From contig NC_019859.2 of the NCBI RefSeq assembly GCF_002234675.1, forward strand, positions 1,936,740-2,000,739: a DNA stretch of 64,000 nucleotides, written 5' to 3'. Shown one piece after another: positions 1-12,200 of the stretch. Both the position numbers and the translations under genes were made by a program. Position 1 is the first letter of the stretch; each line of letters opens with the position of its first letter. The DNA comes from Oryzias latipes. Lineage: Eukaryota; Chordata; Actinopteri; Beloniformes; Adrianichthyidae. A model generated the notes under the pieces. It saw only the letters and a list, made by a program, of their open reading frames with translations. It was not told where the DNA came from and did no database searches.

Positions 1-1140
1 TCAGTCACCATGTTTGAGTCTGATGACATCAGTAAGCAGTGATTGGTCCGAGCCGGTCTGAGTTTCTATGGTGACCACTGTTACCAGCTTGCTGGAAGGC
101 CACGCCCCTTCTACTTGATGGCAGACTACAGAAAATCTGTCAGTCGCTTTGAAAGTTCCGCCTACGTTTACTGGAGCATCTGATTGGCCAGTTTATGATT
201 TAAATAACTTGAACTACAGAAAAGAATCACGAAAAAGGGGAATAATAGAGATGATTTTAAAGGGGTCAGACCCTGAATGGTTCTTCTGACCAACAAAACC
301 GAGTAACAGCTGTTTGGTTCTCAATAGACGTCTACGAGATTTTAGCGGCTACTTCCTGTTTGGAACGCCAGGGGGGCGGGGCCACCCAGTCCAGTTCTCA
401 CACACAGTCAGACTGACTTGATCTGTATTGACATCACTTTTATGTCTAACAGACCCCCTAAGATTGAATAAATCCCAAAAGACGTTTTCTAATTCAGATT
501 AAAGTATTTTTCTTCTGTTGACAGACGTCGTGTCATCTGCCACTTCTCAGTGTTAAATTGGGACGTTGCTTTTTATTACCAGAACATTAATTATCCGTTT
601 CTAGAATGATCCCTTTTTTATTTTTATTAAGAATTTACAGCAGAAAAATTCTGAATTACAATTATTATTTCCTTTTGATAAATAAAATACTTTTTAAGTC
701 AAAGAAACAAAATCTGCCAGCAGCACCAATTTATACACGAATACAACAGTAAATATGTGACAACAATTATTAAAATATAAACCCCCCAAGGATTAAACTG
801 ACTCTACCAAACTGTCAGTATCCTTCCAAACCCAGATACTTAAGCTCCTCCCCCTTGGCGTTTTCAAAGAAAGTAAAATACAATGACATAAATTCGTCCA
901 GAATGAATCAGCTATGAATAAGTGATTGATGTGTCTTTAGTTTCATCAGGTCTCTGGTCCTGATGGAGGCTGTTCCACTGGGGAGGAGCTTACACCTCCT
1001 TTTTAAAAAAGCATTGGTCGCAGCTCCTGTCCCAGAAAACCAAAGCGAGCCTTTCAGCGGTCCGGTTCCCCTCTCAGAGAAAGTGTTCTTCCACTCTTCA
1101 GATTCTAATCCTGAACTTTTTTCTTTTTTCCTGGTCACAG
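1..1140 (+). other. Intron of the wipf2-like gene, no exon seen
   Basis: This stretch is AT-rich with no long proline-rich reading frame. It ends in a pyrimidine-rich tract and a CAG acceptor at 1138-1140 directly before the first recognised exon. The N-terminal WH2 part and most of the proline-rich body of the protein must lie upstream of the window. I see no exon or named repeat here. Confidence 0.6.
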
Positions 1141-1377
1141 TCCCCCCGGCCCCCCCTCCCAGCTCTCGGAACGGCGGTCGTGATGCCCCTCCTCCCCCGC
1201 CTCCGTATCGTGGCCACAGCTCTGGAGGCTCAGAGCCCCAGATCCGGGTGGGGAAGCCTCCTCCCCCCGTCTCCTCCTCAGCTCCACCATCTACCAGAAC
1301 GCCAGCGGGGCCGCCCCCTCCTCCTCCACCCATCCGCAACGGTCACTCCAGCTCCTCCTCTTCTAGACCAAACACAG
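1141..1377 (+). CDS. wipf2: wipf2 exon: proline-rich segment
   Basis: The exon lies between an acceptor (tcctggtcacag at 1129-1140) and a donor (gtgagt at 1378), 237 nt, phase 1 at both ends. It encodes polyproline runs of the profilin- and SH3-binding type, including APPPPPPYRGH, GKPPPPV and AGPPPPPPPIRNGH, then a serine-rich stretch. The open frame continues past the donor to 1652 but loses composition and resemblance there, so I end the exon at the donor. Confidence 0.8.
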
Positions 1378-4300
1378 GTGAGTCCCGCCTCCATCCCTCC
1401 GTCCACGTGGCGTTGGGGACACGGAAAGCAGGAATGGATTCTTCCGTTTTTCCCACGACTTCATCAAAGGCGAATCTGTGTGAAAATGGCTGCTGCTGTT
1501 CTTCAGTGGAACTAGTTTGTTTAGGATTTTTCTGTGATGCAGGCGGCTGTTCAAAGATAAGCAAACCACCTCCTGCTCGTATGCAAAACGGCGCTTTGTT
1601 TCCTGATTACCAGGAACGCTCTTCCACGAGTCTCCAGGCCGACACGCCATGAAGCTCAGGAGATGAACCGCCACCGAGTCGTTTTGACCCTGAGACTGAA
1701 ATGTCAACAAATTCCCCCTAAACGAACAAACAAAATCTGAATTTTTTATCTCAGTAGACAAAAATATTGATTTGTTCACTCATTAACATTATTGCATCTC
1801 TTGAAGACTATTTACAGTAAAAAAAACAGAAACAAATAGTTTCTGAAATGAGGACAAAGTTAAACCAAAGAAAATTGATTTGAAACCAAAGACTCAGTGT
1901 TGGATTTTAGCCGTAAGCTGAGCTGCTGCGTTTCTGAAACTGGACTTTTGCGTAGAAACCTTCATTTCTTTGCATGTCTCTGCTTCAACTGGCTGAACGT
2001 TTCAGTTTTCAGGCAGACGAATCTCTGCTTAGCATCGGCAGAAGCCGGTCTCATTTCCACGTTACCCCGGCGTTTGTTTCCGTCTTGTGTTGAGGATTGA
2101 AACAAAGGTGGCGTTTCCTCCAGAGGGGGACGCTGCAGGAACCCCTCCCCTCCCAGCCGCGCCCACGGCGTGCGGATTTGATGGTCCTGCAGTCACTCCA
2201 AACGCTCACCTGTTAAGATTCTTCGATGCTTTCATATTTACATGTAGTGTCAGACTTGAAGGTCGACTGCGCAGCCTGTCTGCACGCCCTCTATGCGCAG
2301 TCTTTCCGTCTCTGAGACGCTGTCAGGCATTTGTCTGCGTCTGAATGTGTTTGTAGTTTAAATGTGGCTGTTGGCCATTCCAATTCAATGCTGTTTCTTT
2401 CATTTTGTAATAACTTATAAATAAACTTCCTAAATGTCTGGAAGTCTGAAATACAATTTATCCTTAAATCCAGATTAAGTTTAAAAAAAAGAAACCCTGG
2501 AATCTCTGGCTGGAAATGATTCCTTTGTGATCCAACACAAAATAAACTGTAAACCAGATTTCATCATGAAGAACTGTTGGATCAGACTCTCATGTTTGCG
2601 TTTGTTGTGCTTCATGACAGCAAGGTTAGAGCTGCTGTCACACTAACCCAGTGCATCATGGGAGATGTAGTGGAATAGTGCAGAAGCCGGACAGACTCGT
2701 GTCTTTAAGCTTCATTATTTCATACACTTTTTGCTCCATTTGACACCGGATGCTGCAAGATGCTACACAGCTGAACGCCACCGTTGGCGGTTCTTTTAGT
2801 TGTAAGTGAGAGACTTTCAGGAAGTGAAGTATTGAGCCACGTCTGATTGGTCAGACTGATTACATATTTATAAAACCTCCTAGACCAGGGGTCGGCAACC
2901 GACGTCTCCTGGGCCGCACGTGGCTCTTTCATGCTTGAGCTGCGTGTTTTTGTAAAATAACTATCATGTTCTACGATTGTCGTGGTGCCTTTAACACACT
3001 CGGGTAGCGCGAACTGTCAGGAGGAAGGGAGCAGCGTGAACGCGTGGAGGGGGCGTGTCTGCAGCTGTGAACGCGGACCAGAGTCTGTTATGGGATGGAA
3101 AGTTTTCCTGGAAAGAAAGTTAGTGGCGATCTCGTAGCGGACACGAGCGGCAAAAAAAGCCTTTTTTCCCCCTTAGACTAAAACCACCCATTTCCGTGTA
3201 AAATTAATTACATTTGCGTTTGTGCACCCTAATATCCTGTCAACTTGCTGCTACGATGACCGTATGTTTCGCTGTCTGTGTAGAACATGCTGGAGAGGGG
3301 GAAAACAACAAACAGGTAGAGAGGCGGGGGCGGGGCTTAGATTCACCACTTATGATTCCAGATGCGAAACAAACTAACAGCTGCTTCATCCATAAAATTA
3401 ATATAATTTATTGGGTTGACTGAATTTACAGAAAAAAATAAATAGGAGTCTGCATCAAAGTGAATCTGTTTCCATTATCTTAACTCTGGTTGTTTGACAG
3501 ACAGAAACGTCTGTTTAAGGTTGTGGAAAATGGACAAAAGATCAAAGGAAACATCACGCTCATAAAGGATAAAAATTATTAAAATCAATAATTAAATAAT
3601 CATTCTGAAAACATTTTGAATCAATACAAGTATTGCTAGATGAACTATGGCGATATGTCTGCAAAAACATTTTTCTAACACCCCTACTGTTGCGGCTCCC
3701 TGTGCTTTCATTTCTGTGGGAAACTGATCCAAATGTCTCTTTGAGAGGTACAGGATGCTGACCCCTGACCTAGACTGATTGGTGGAGACAGTTTAAGGGG
3801 GAATTTTCCAAAAACAGAGCAAGCTTAGTCGTGGTGGAGTCGTTTCTGGAATAGAAATCAAATAAACATTCATTCACTCATCCACCTCCTAATTCGTTTG
3901 TTCCCTGTTGGGGTCAAGGGGCTGCTGGAGCCTATCCCAGCCCCCTCCGGGCGAAGGCAGGGTCATCCTGGACCAGTCTGTCACAGTCAAACACAAAAGT
4001 CTTGTCTAATCTTTCACAATCTCTGGGTGAAGCCTGGTTCTGTTTGGATGAGCACAGAGCTGATGTTCTGGTGGTGGGAAATGTTCTTAGATATTTCTGA
4101 CGCCACACGGGATGAAGAACTCTGCTTTAGACTAGGGGTGTTGGAAAAATCAGTCCACCGATATATTGAGATACTTCATTTGGCAATATTTGCATCGGTT
4201 CAAAATGCTGACGGGACGATAATTATTTGATTTTTTTCTGAGAGTCCTTCAGCGTCTGACTCTGTTTTCCATCTAATCCTCGTTAAAACCTCATCATTTT

Positions 4301-4854
4301 TCTGAATAAATCTGCTGAGTCAGCTCTGTTTTCTGTTACTTAATGTGTTTTTTTTTGTTTGTTTTCCTTCTTCAGATGAATTCGAAGCCAAGTTTGTTTT
4401 TCACCCAATTGAAGAGCTGCCTCCTCCGGATGACTACAAGCCCTTCAGCAAGGTCTACCCCAGCAAAAGCAACAAAGGTACGAGTCCCGCCGCCGCCCAG
4501 TCGGGTTTTGATGAAAGGAATCGGATGAATCTGAAGCTCCGCCCCCTGACCTGGTCTCCAGCTGTCTCTGCACTGCTTTCTACTGTTTTGCTGAATCAGA
4601 TGTCTCCTCCCTCTGAACACACCTTGTCCAGGTAAATGGCAGGAAGTAGTAGTGCAGGGAGGGCTGGAGACCAGGCAGGGTGGTGGGACTCATGAACCAC
4701 ATGAAGGATGGCTGCTTCCATCATGAACCATTCAGGCGCCGCCCTTTTTTTTTTTTTAAATTTTGGGCCGGTTGACCAGCAGTGACCTCCGTCTTTTGTT
4801 CCGCCCCCAGCTATGCTACGAGGAGCCCCTCCGGCGCCGCCGGTCATGAGGTGA
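1141..4854 (+). CDS. wipf2: WAS/WASL-interacting protein family member 2-like, C-terminal exons (5' partial)
   Basis: Three coding exons can be joined: 1141-1377, 4376-4477 and 4811-4854, all with phase 1 junctions. They encode the C-terminus of a WIP-family protein. Such proteins bind actin through an N-terminal WH2 domain (outside the window) and bind and stabilise WASP/N-WASP through a C-terminal segment that docks on its WH1/EVH1 domain. The motifs RNGGRDAPPPPPPYR, RTPAGPPPPPPP and IRNGH resemble WIPF2 more than WIPF1 or WIPF3. The protein ends in RGAPPAPPVMR before TGA at 4852-4854, close to the family ending RGAPPLPPILR. The paralogue call is from remembered family resemblance. The gene is unrelated to the receptor array and marks its left edge. 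Confidence 0.85.
2886..3767. mobile_element. Non-autonomous hAT-like DNA transposon with 8-bp target duplication
   Basis: The left end reads caggggtcggcaacc and the right end is its inverted partner (tgctgacccctg). The flanks tcctagac (2878-2885) and acctagac (3768-3775) match at 7 of 8 positions, as expected for an 8-bp hAT target duplication. No transposase frame is present in the 0.88 kb body, so it is a non-autonomous derivative. Confidence 0.7.
3860..3985. repeat. Interspersed fish repeat fragment
   Basis: The segment containing ggggctgctggagcctatc matches, in reverse orientation, the end of the longer repeats at 25,025-25,390 and 49,620-49,985 (gataggctccagcagcccc). It is therefore dispersed within this window. 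Its class is not established. Confidence 0.55.
4376..4477 (+). CDS. wipf2: wipf2 exon: WASP WH1-binding segment
   Basis: This 102-nt exon has acceptor ttcttcag (ending 4375), donor gtacga (from 4478), and phase 1 at both ends. Its first codon is split and gives D, then EFEAKFVFHPIEELPPPDDY. The FxFHPI-x-x-LPPP pattern is the WIP-family core that wraps round the WH1/EVH1 domain of WASP/N-WASP. It ends in a YPSKSNK stretch like the family YPSK motif. Confidence 0.85.
4811..4854 (+). CDS. wipf2: wipf2 terminal coding exon
   Basis: The exon follows a cgcccccag acceptor and keeps phase 1. It encodes AMLRGAPPAPPVMR and stops at TGA 4852-4854. The short RGAPP-x-PP-x-x-R ending is diagnostic for WIP-family proteins. 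Confidence 0.82.
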
Positions 4855-6413
4855 ACAGACCGGAGCTCAGGACTGTACTCCACGGCGGGTGGAGGAGGGC
4901 GGGTAAAGAAACGCTCAGATTAGACATTCCTTACACTAACACTAAAGCAGCAGCCGGACGCTGGGCGCCCAACAGCACGCCGACGTTTGATGCCCCGTAC
5001 CTGGACGGGAAAACGAGGAGCCCGCTCCACCTCAGCGACCCCGCCGGCTGACGGGATGCCAAGAAATTCCTTTTTGTACTTCAGGTCCAAACTCCAAACA
5101 CACTTCCTGATCTGTGCGTCATTCCAGCTGTTTTGATAACCTGATTCTTTGCTTTTTGTTCATGAAAAGAACTTTTTGTGATCCATTTGTTTTATTTTTT
5201 TTGTGTCAACCTTGATGTTTGTGGGGGAAAATAATCAACACTACGAATTTCCAGCAGACTAACTCGGTCCGGTCTTTCTCCAGACGTTCTGGTGGTTTTG
5301 GTTGATCCGGTCTGGTTGCCGACCGTCAGGGAAGCTGCAGCCGACTCGCTGGTTTTGTTTTTTTCTTTTTCTTCTGTGTGCCAAACGCAGCGGAGTCCCG
5401 TGAACGGTGACGACGGCTTCGTGTTCCTGATTTTTGAGTTTCTCTCGATGGTGGACGAAGCGTTGAGTTGGGAAGTGTTTTTTTTTATTTTACATTTGGA
5501 GAGGGAACGTTTCCTGTTAACTGACATTTGTTGAACTGCTAAAGCAACACTGTGCTGAATCCAGACTTGATTCACTTTGATGTAAGACCGAGAACTGATT
5601 TAAAAAAAGCAAAGAATGTTCTCCGTTTCTGCAGAGCTGCAGCTGATGAGTCTGTGATTCAGCTGCAGATCTTCAGAGAACTTCACTACATTCGCAGACG
5701 CCTTGAGGAAGCCGAGTGCTGCTGGAGGAAGATTCAGGAGGATGATAGATTGCTATGCAAAGGATGAGTTTGTGTTGATTGTAGAGAAAACAGGTTAAAA
5801 AAAACACTTAAGTGCCACAGAAACTGGTAAGGAATAGATGGATGTTTATTTTTCAGAAGCCACACTATGACACTAATCATATCCACTCTGAAAGATGCTG
5901 TTTGGGGTCAGTTTGCTTCTTCTCAGTGACGCAGCGCCTCCTGCTGGTCGATGCCTTACATCGCTCTGTCGTCTCTCGGTGGTACCAGTGCTTTTATATA
6001 TTTTTGTTTTTTTCAGGGGGAATATGGTGACAAAGTAAATAAGAAATGACTCTATATGAAGATGCAATAAACATTGTATATTTACACTAAGAAATATGGT
6101 AATCATAGTTATTGTTCTATTTTTATGTTGTATAAAGTTTGTAAAATAGGAAAGAAGAGATGATTAAGACTTATTGATGGTCCAGTTTAGTTTGGACGCT
6201 CCGCTCCGCATGTTTGGGTGAAAAAGCAGCAGGGATGGACGAGAGGCTGTTTTCAGAAATCTGATGGACGGTGGGCGAAGAACGACGACACTAACGGGCC
6301 GAGCATCCGTTCACCTCCACGCCGCCTCACCGCTCACTTTGGTGTCCTCCAGCAGGAACCCCGTGGACGTTTCATGTTGATCAGTTTTATCACTCGAAAT
6401 AATTTCAAATAAA
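4855..6413 (+). other. 3' UTR and downstream region of wipf2
   Basis: No exon-like frame follows the stop. AATAAA signals occur at 6066-6071 and 6408-6413, giving a 3' UTR of about 1.2 or 1.6 kb. The frame at 5192-5575 on the other strand has no domain and is treated as chance. Confidence 0.55.
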
Positions 6414-6539
6414 CTTTGTCCTGTTGAGGGGGGAAAGGGTGTCTGACTCGTGGCCTCTTTATTGATGTCGGCCTATGATGTTTTGTGTGTTGAAAACAGT
6501 CTTCTCATGAACAACCTCATTAATGCCTAATTTTGTGCA

Positions 6540-6940
6540 TTTATCCATCCATCCATCCATCCATCTTCCTCCGCTTATCCAGGATCGGGTCGTGGGGCAG
6601 CAGTCTAAGCAGAGATGCCCAGACTTCCCTGGCCCCAGCCACTTCCTCCAGCTCCTCTGGGGGACCCCGAGGCGTTCCCAGGCCAGCTGACAGACATAGT
6701 CTCTCCAGCATGTCCTGGGTCTTTCCCGGGGCCTCCGCCCAGTGGGACATGCCCGGAACTCCTCACAGGGAGGCATCCGGACTAGATGGGGCTCACAGAC
6801 GAGCGCCTGGTGACCGGGACTCTTCCCACGGGCCCCGGTCAGGCACAGCCCGAAGGAGCGACGTGGGACCACTCTCCCATGGGCCCACCACCCATAGGAG
6901 ACCTCAAAAGGGGTCGGTGCAATGTGGTTTGTGTGGCAGT
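6540..6940 (-). mobile_element. LINE 3' end with (GATG)n tail, probably RTE/Rex3-like
   Basis: Read on the minus strand, this is the C-terminal end of a retrotransposon protein, with frameshifted pieces such as RPRTCWRDYVCQLAWERLG and PPEELEEVAGAREVWASLLR. It then runs into a GATG tandem tail (ccatccatccatccat on the plus strand at 6545-6564). A short tandem 3' tail rather than poly(A) is typical of RTE-clade elements. It is 5'-truncated and not functional. The family name is tentative. Confidence 0.55.
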
Positions 6941-7731
6941 CGAGGGCGGGTGCCTCTGCGGCCCAAACCCTGGTCATGGAACTTGGCTTTGTGCATTTAT
7001 ACTGCTACAAATCATTTCAATGAAATGGTATGTGACCATGTGACACAGGAAAAAGCAAACTGACAAGGTTTTCAGGCAAACTCGTGGAGTTTTCACCCTT
7101 TCCAGAAAATTCTGTTTTATTTTGTCGTGAAAGTTTATTCTTTTGGGCATAAAGGTTTACAAACTTTTAAAATCTTTGTCAAAAAAAGGTTACAAATCGT
7201 TAAATGAGACAGTTGACTTGGAAGGGGACCGTAGGGCCAGGCGGCAGGTGCTCCACCTCCCAGAAACCCCTCCCAGTTTACACATAATGGTATGATCCTT
7301 CATCCTCGCATCTGATTGGCTGTAACGTCATTGCTTACCAACAAAAGCAGAGATTTTGCTCACATCAGATGAACGCAGAGGGAAGCAGCGAAACAAACGG
7401 ATTCTCTTCAAAACATTTTCAACTCTGCTCGAAACTGAAAATGATCTGAATATAATTATTTTTCATGTGATGAGTTGAAATAAAAATATTTTCTTCGTAC
7501 ATTTTTCTTGACCTCTCTTAGGCCTGTGTTGTTTTCCTGTTCTGTTCTCAGCACCAGCTTCACATATTCTGCACATGTCACACTGATGTTGGCGTCTCGT
7601 CCGGCCTTCCCAGATTCGGATGGTTCAGGACGTCCCAAAATGAAATGTGCAGTTGGGAAACGAAAAGACACACTAGAGTCTGCATGAATTTTCCAACCTT
7701 TTGCAAAAGGGGAGAAGTGGAGAAACACGAC
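6941..7731. other. Intergenic spacer between wipf2 and the receptor array
   Basis: I see no gene, RNA or clear repeat here. The short frame at 7456-7758 on the minus strand crosses the array boundary and has no recognisable domain. Confidence 0.5.
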
Positions 7732-9072
7732 CTGTGGCTGTCCTTTCTTTGTCCTCAAGGCAAAAAGGCGATTTTATTATTCAATGAGGGAAGATGAAAA
7801 CATACAAAATATGTCATTAGAATGGTGTGTGTTTGTCTAGTCTGCATTGCAGGTGTCATGGCTCCATAAACACTCCAGTACAGAAAGAAAACAGACGCCA
7901 CAAGTCACAAACAGGCCTACTGGTGACCTCTGTACATATTATCTGTTACTGAAGGCAGGAATCAAGCATATTTCTGTAATACAATATACATGCATATATA
8001 ATCCATTAAATGCATAATAACAAGAACATAGAAAATATAATAGAACCCCTGTAATGCATGATGAAAAGATCAAAGAAAAAAAGCTTGTCCGCGGTGCGTC
8101 CGAAGGAGGACCGCAGAAGGCGGAAGTACTGCTACGTAGTCCTGAGAAGCTGTGTGGTTTTGACTTGTGATCAGTTCTTTATATAGCCAGCAGAGGGCGC
8201 TCTGCCACAGTGCTACTGAAAACGTTTTAAATTATTTCTACTTTAATTTGTAGATTTATATATTTGTATTTTCTGCACTTTATATCACATTTATGTAGCT
8301 GTAGGAGCATTAATATTTCATTTTGAAAATTATTTAACTATTTAGATTACCTGAGCAGCACAACAGACTGACAGCATTATGAGAGCAATTAAGAAGAATG
8401 TTTGTGTTTAGTTCACCGGTTGGTTGATTAGCAGGCCAAAGTGGTTTGTAAGTGTATTCTTTTGTGCATTATTTGTGTGAAGGTATGTAATTCATTTGCT
8501 ATAGTTATTCAATACTTTTGTTTGCTATTTCTACGATGTTGATGCAGAATAAAGTCTGATGAAAACTCTAATGACCAAGCCGGCACAACAATAATGGCAG
8601 ATTTTTCTGTTTGTAATGACCTAATACAAAGAAATCATCCTAGGAAAACATGTTTAACTGAAAGTGATTTTATAAAAAACAGGTTCTGCTGCTTATGTTG
8701 GATTGTTGTGTTTTTGATGAATAATTTAAGAGAAAAAGTGACCAAGCTGAGAATCTTCTTGCATCAAATTCTTTATTTTTTTTGCTTTCTTCTATAAGAA
8801 ATTGTAACATTTTTAAAATATTGAACTAAACCAAAGCAAACATGTCAATAACAGCAGAAGGTGAAGGTAAATCTGATTTTCCTTCATCAGGATGAGACTT
8901 TGTTGACGGTGCTGTAAAGAGAAAAATCCTCTGAATGTTCAGCTTCTGTTGTTCTGTAAGATATAGTAAATAAAGTTTAATTAATTTGCCAGTTTCTAAA
9001 GAAAATAAACCTTGTTTTCATGAAAATTGCTCACTTTTTAGCTTCAGCAGATTTCTTGAATCCAACTGCAGA
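7732..9072. other. Unit 1 region downstream of gene 1
   Basis: This is 3' flank and UTR. A minus-strand AATAAA (plus-strand tttatt at 8772-8777) could serve gene 1. The segment is diverged from 34,095-36,345, with about 0.8 kb and a further 0.2 kb missing relative to units 2 and 3. No gene is seen. Confidence 0.5.
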
Positions 9073-9249
9073 TTATTCAACAGAGTTGTCCTCTGGTCTC
9101 TGTCTGGGTTTGGGATTTCTCCTGATGTTGGAGTACAGACATTCCTCCTGGTTCTTAGAGAAATGGATGCTGCTGTAATGAAGCTCAAGCTGCTCTTCTG
9201 CTGCTTCTGTTTCTGCAGATGGACTGTTGATGTCTGGACTCGTGTTGAG
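9073..9249 (-). CDS. Gene 1 ITIM tail, truncated at the last ITIM
   Basis: The exon enters in phase 0 after cgtcctgcag. It encodes ELHYSSIHF (ITIM pattern L-x-Y-x-x-I) and ECLYSNI (ITIM-like, with C at -2), then NSVE followed by TAA at 9073-9075. In gene 2 the same codon is TAC, giving VEYSAV, a third ITIM. The 13 residues that follow in gene 2 are still encoded downstream ([13 protein letters not shown]) but are not translated in gene 1. Confidence 0.82.
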   Translation of the reverse strand, partial: LNTSPDINSPSAETEAAEEQLELHYSSIHFSKNQEECLYSNIRRNPKPRQRPEDNSVE

Positions 9250-12200
9250 CTGCAGGACGAGAAGATCCACAAACTCACACCTTCCCCACCTGGACTTCAA
9301 CTCTCATCTTTATTAGGCTGTTTGCTGTGAAATCATCTCTTTTAAATCAGAATCTCTTCAAACCTTTTTGACTGGGAAATAAACATGGTTCAATGACCCT
9401 TTTTTTAAAGGATACATTATTTTAGATATTCCCTTAAGGACCTGCTACTTCATATGATGTTAATGTTTGTTCATCTCTAGCTTCTGCTGCATGCAGACAA
9501 ATAGAGATGAGTTGCACATCTGTATTTGTGGGCTCTCTGGTGGATGCTGTCTGACTGAAGGACGCCTCACAAAGACAAAGCTAACCTTTCTTACCTGACT
9601 TCTGTTGGCAGGTCTCTTCTCCCACTGCTCTGTGACACGCCTGTTTTTTCTGGTTTGGACAGTCAAAAATGGAAAAAGTCATTTAGGCTGCATTTACACT
9701 GCAGGTCTTGATTCCCAAATCCGATTTTCTGACTATTTCCATTTTTTTTGAAGACCCGCTTACATCATCTTTTAAAGGTGACCCGTATCCGATTTTTGCA
9801 TTTACACTATACAATGCTGAAACTAAGGACTACGTAGCAGCATTTCCGTCGTCCGCAGACCTGAGCACTGACCGCACGGATTTAAAAAATGATGAGCGAG
9901 CAGGTCCTTAATAATAATCTTAACAGTAATAAAAGCACATTTAGAAGATGCGTGTTGGTCCAAACGCCCCCCCCCCTTCCTCTTTTTGTTGTGTTTTTTG
10001 TGTGACTGCGGTTGTCATGGAGGCAACGCAGCGACGGAAGGAGGCGTCGCCTTGGACTGAGGTGAAGTTAGTTTTAGATTGGATATTCAACAGACATTCA
10101 GCGCGGATCTCCAGTGGGGTCTTTTAGGGACCGTCAACAAATTAACAAGTGCATGAGAATTTTTTCAATAGCTCCAAAACTACCTGACCCAAAGAGATGA
10201 AACCTATGCCGAATTGTTGTACGGACATCCCAACATCAGACACAGCCTTGGGCGCTCCTGGATGAGGCAGGAGAGGGGATGTGCGGGAGAGGACAAAGGA
10301 GGGCTGCTTGGCCGGCTTATGTGGTCTCTCTGAGTTTTGAATGAGGAAGTGTTTGCAGACGTTGTGTTGTAATAACAGTTTGATCCAAGCAAAGAAATAA
10401 ACGGCTTCTGGCCTGTTCCAGAGCAACGGTGTCCCACTTGATTAGTCACCGTTTGTGTCCTGACCGAGACCAGACCGGATATAACAGCGGTTTCCGACTA
10501 CAGTCTGAAGCCAGAGGCTGAAAGGTAACACGCTGATGGGGCTCCAGCTGTCCTCCAACAGCAAAATCAGCCCACAAAAGCACCTTAATAAGTCATGTGA
10601 TGTCAGTTGGTGGTGTCCTGAGTTGACGTCACTGACGTGCGACTCACATTTACTGGGAATATCCGATTTATTTCCACATATGAATGAGGCCTAAATCCGA
10701 TCTGAGAAAATCGGAATCCATGCGCTTTTGTCCTGCTTACACGTTCACCGGTCATATCCGATCTGTGCCACATGAGAGGAAAAAAATCGGAATTGGGTCA
10801 CTTGAGCCATGCAGTGTAAACGCCAGGCTGCATTTACACTGCATGATTCAAGTGACCCAAGTGAACGTGTAAGCAGGACAAAAACGCGTAAGCAGTCGTC
10901 CAAAGATCGGATATGGTCAGAAAATCTGATTTGGGCATCAAGACCTGCAGTGTAAATCGGCCTAAAAGACGCATGAATGTAAACTTCAGTCCAAACAGTT
11001 ACTAAATAGTTCTTTACCTGATCCAAAGAAAGGCAGGGATAAAGACAAACAACAAAACAGCAAATGTGGTCGTTGCAGCTGCTGCTGATTTCCATGAACC
11101 TGGAAAGACAAAAGAAAACTCTGAAAACCTAAAGTTACATGAACGGGGTTGTTGACATACAGGTGCAGGATTTGTGGGTTAAAAAATGAGAAATCTGTGA
11201 CACACCTGCATCTCGCCTACCAGACCCTTTCTTACCCCCACAGGGTGTATAAGTGCTCACTATGACCTGTTGCCTGCAGCATGTCTGTAGTAAAATCTGC
11301 ATCAACATTTTCTCTATGGGTTGACCAAGCGGTCTACGACCTTGATATATTTGGGCCACCTGTGTGCTCTGTACAGGTCTGAACGTTCTTCCACAGACAG
11401 CCTGTATTCACCTGTAAGGACACTTGGAACTGAGGCCTTATATGGATTAAGGATGTTGTCATTTGCAGAGATTATGTCAGAAGAGACACATTTTTGAAAA
11501 GAACCATCAGTTTGTCCAGAAGAATGAACCAACCTGTTTCTGCTTCAATCAGATGTAAACTGGAGTTCAGACTTCCTCTTCTGTTCTCTGCTTCACAGTA
11601 ATAAAAGCCGCTGTGTTCAGCTCTGAAATCACTGATGGTCCAGATTGGTCCAGATGTTTTTGGTGAGTCTTCATCCTTCTTGTACCAGGTGTAGTTAGCT
11701 GCTGGGTTAGCATCACTGCTGCAGGTCAGAGTCACTGAACTGCCCTCCAGGACCTCAGCAGAGGGACTCACAGACACAGAGGAGGTTTCTGGAGGATCTG
11801 GACATAAAAATTCAAGTAATTTACTGAAGGTCAAACATCAGAAAGGTCGGAAGATTTATTCTGGTTCCTTTGTTGGACTCACATTCAACATTTATGAAGA
11901 CGTGGTCAGATGCTGCTTCTCCAAGTTCATTCTCAGCTACACAGTGGTATTTTCTGGAGTCAGAACGCTGGATGGACCTGAGGATCAGACTTGGATCCTT
12001 ACGGAGCAGAGTTTGGTTGTTTTTGTACCATCTGAATTTAGCTGCTGGGTTAGCATCACAGCTGCAGGTCAGAGTCACTGAACTGCCCTCCATAATCTCA
12101 GTCAGACTCATGGATACAGAAACGGACTTTGGAGCATCTGGAAGACAAAAAATGAAGCTCATGAAGGTTCACAGACAATAAACCAGAGGGAAACATCTGT

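Larger units (their letters stand above)
1378..4375 (+). other. Intron of wipf2-like gene
   Basis: This 3.0 kb intron has a GTGAGT donor and a TTCTTCAG acceptor. It holds a hAT-like element (2886-3767) and an interspersed repeat near 3860-3985. The small open frames in it (such as 2087-2344 and 1897-2100) have no recognisable domain and are not called. Confidence 0.7.

Noticed and set aside
4782..5051. 89-residue frame across the last wipf2 exon
   Set aside because: It is in a different frame from the RGAPP ending, which is joined by correct splice sites.
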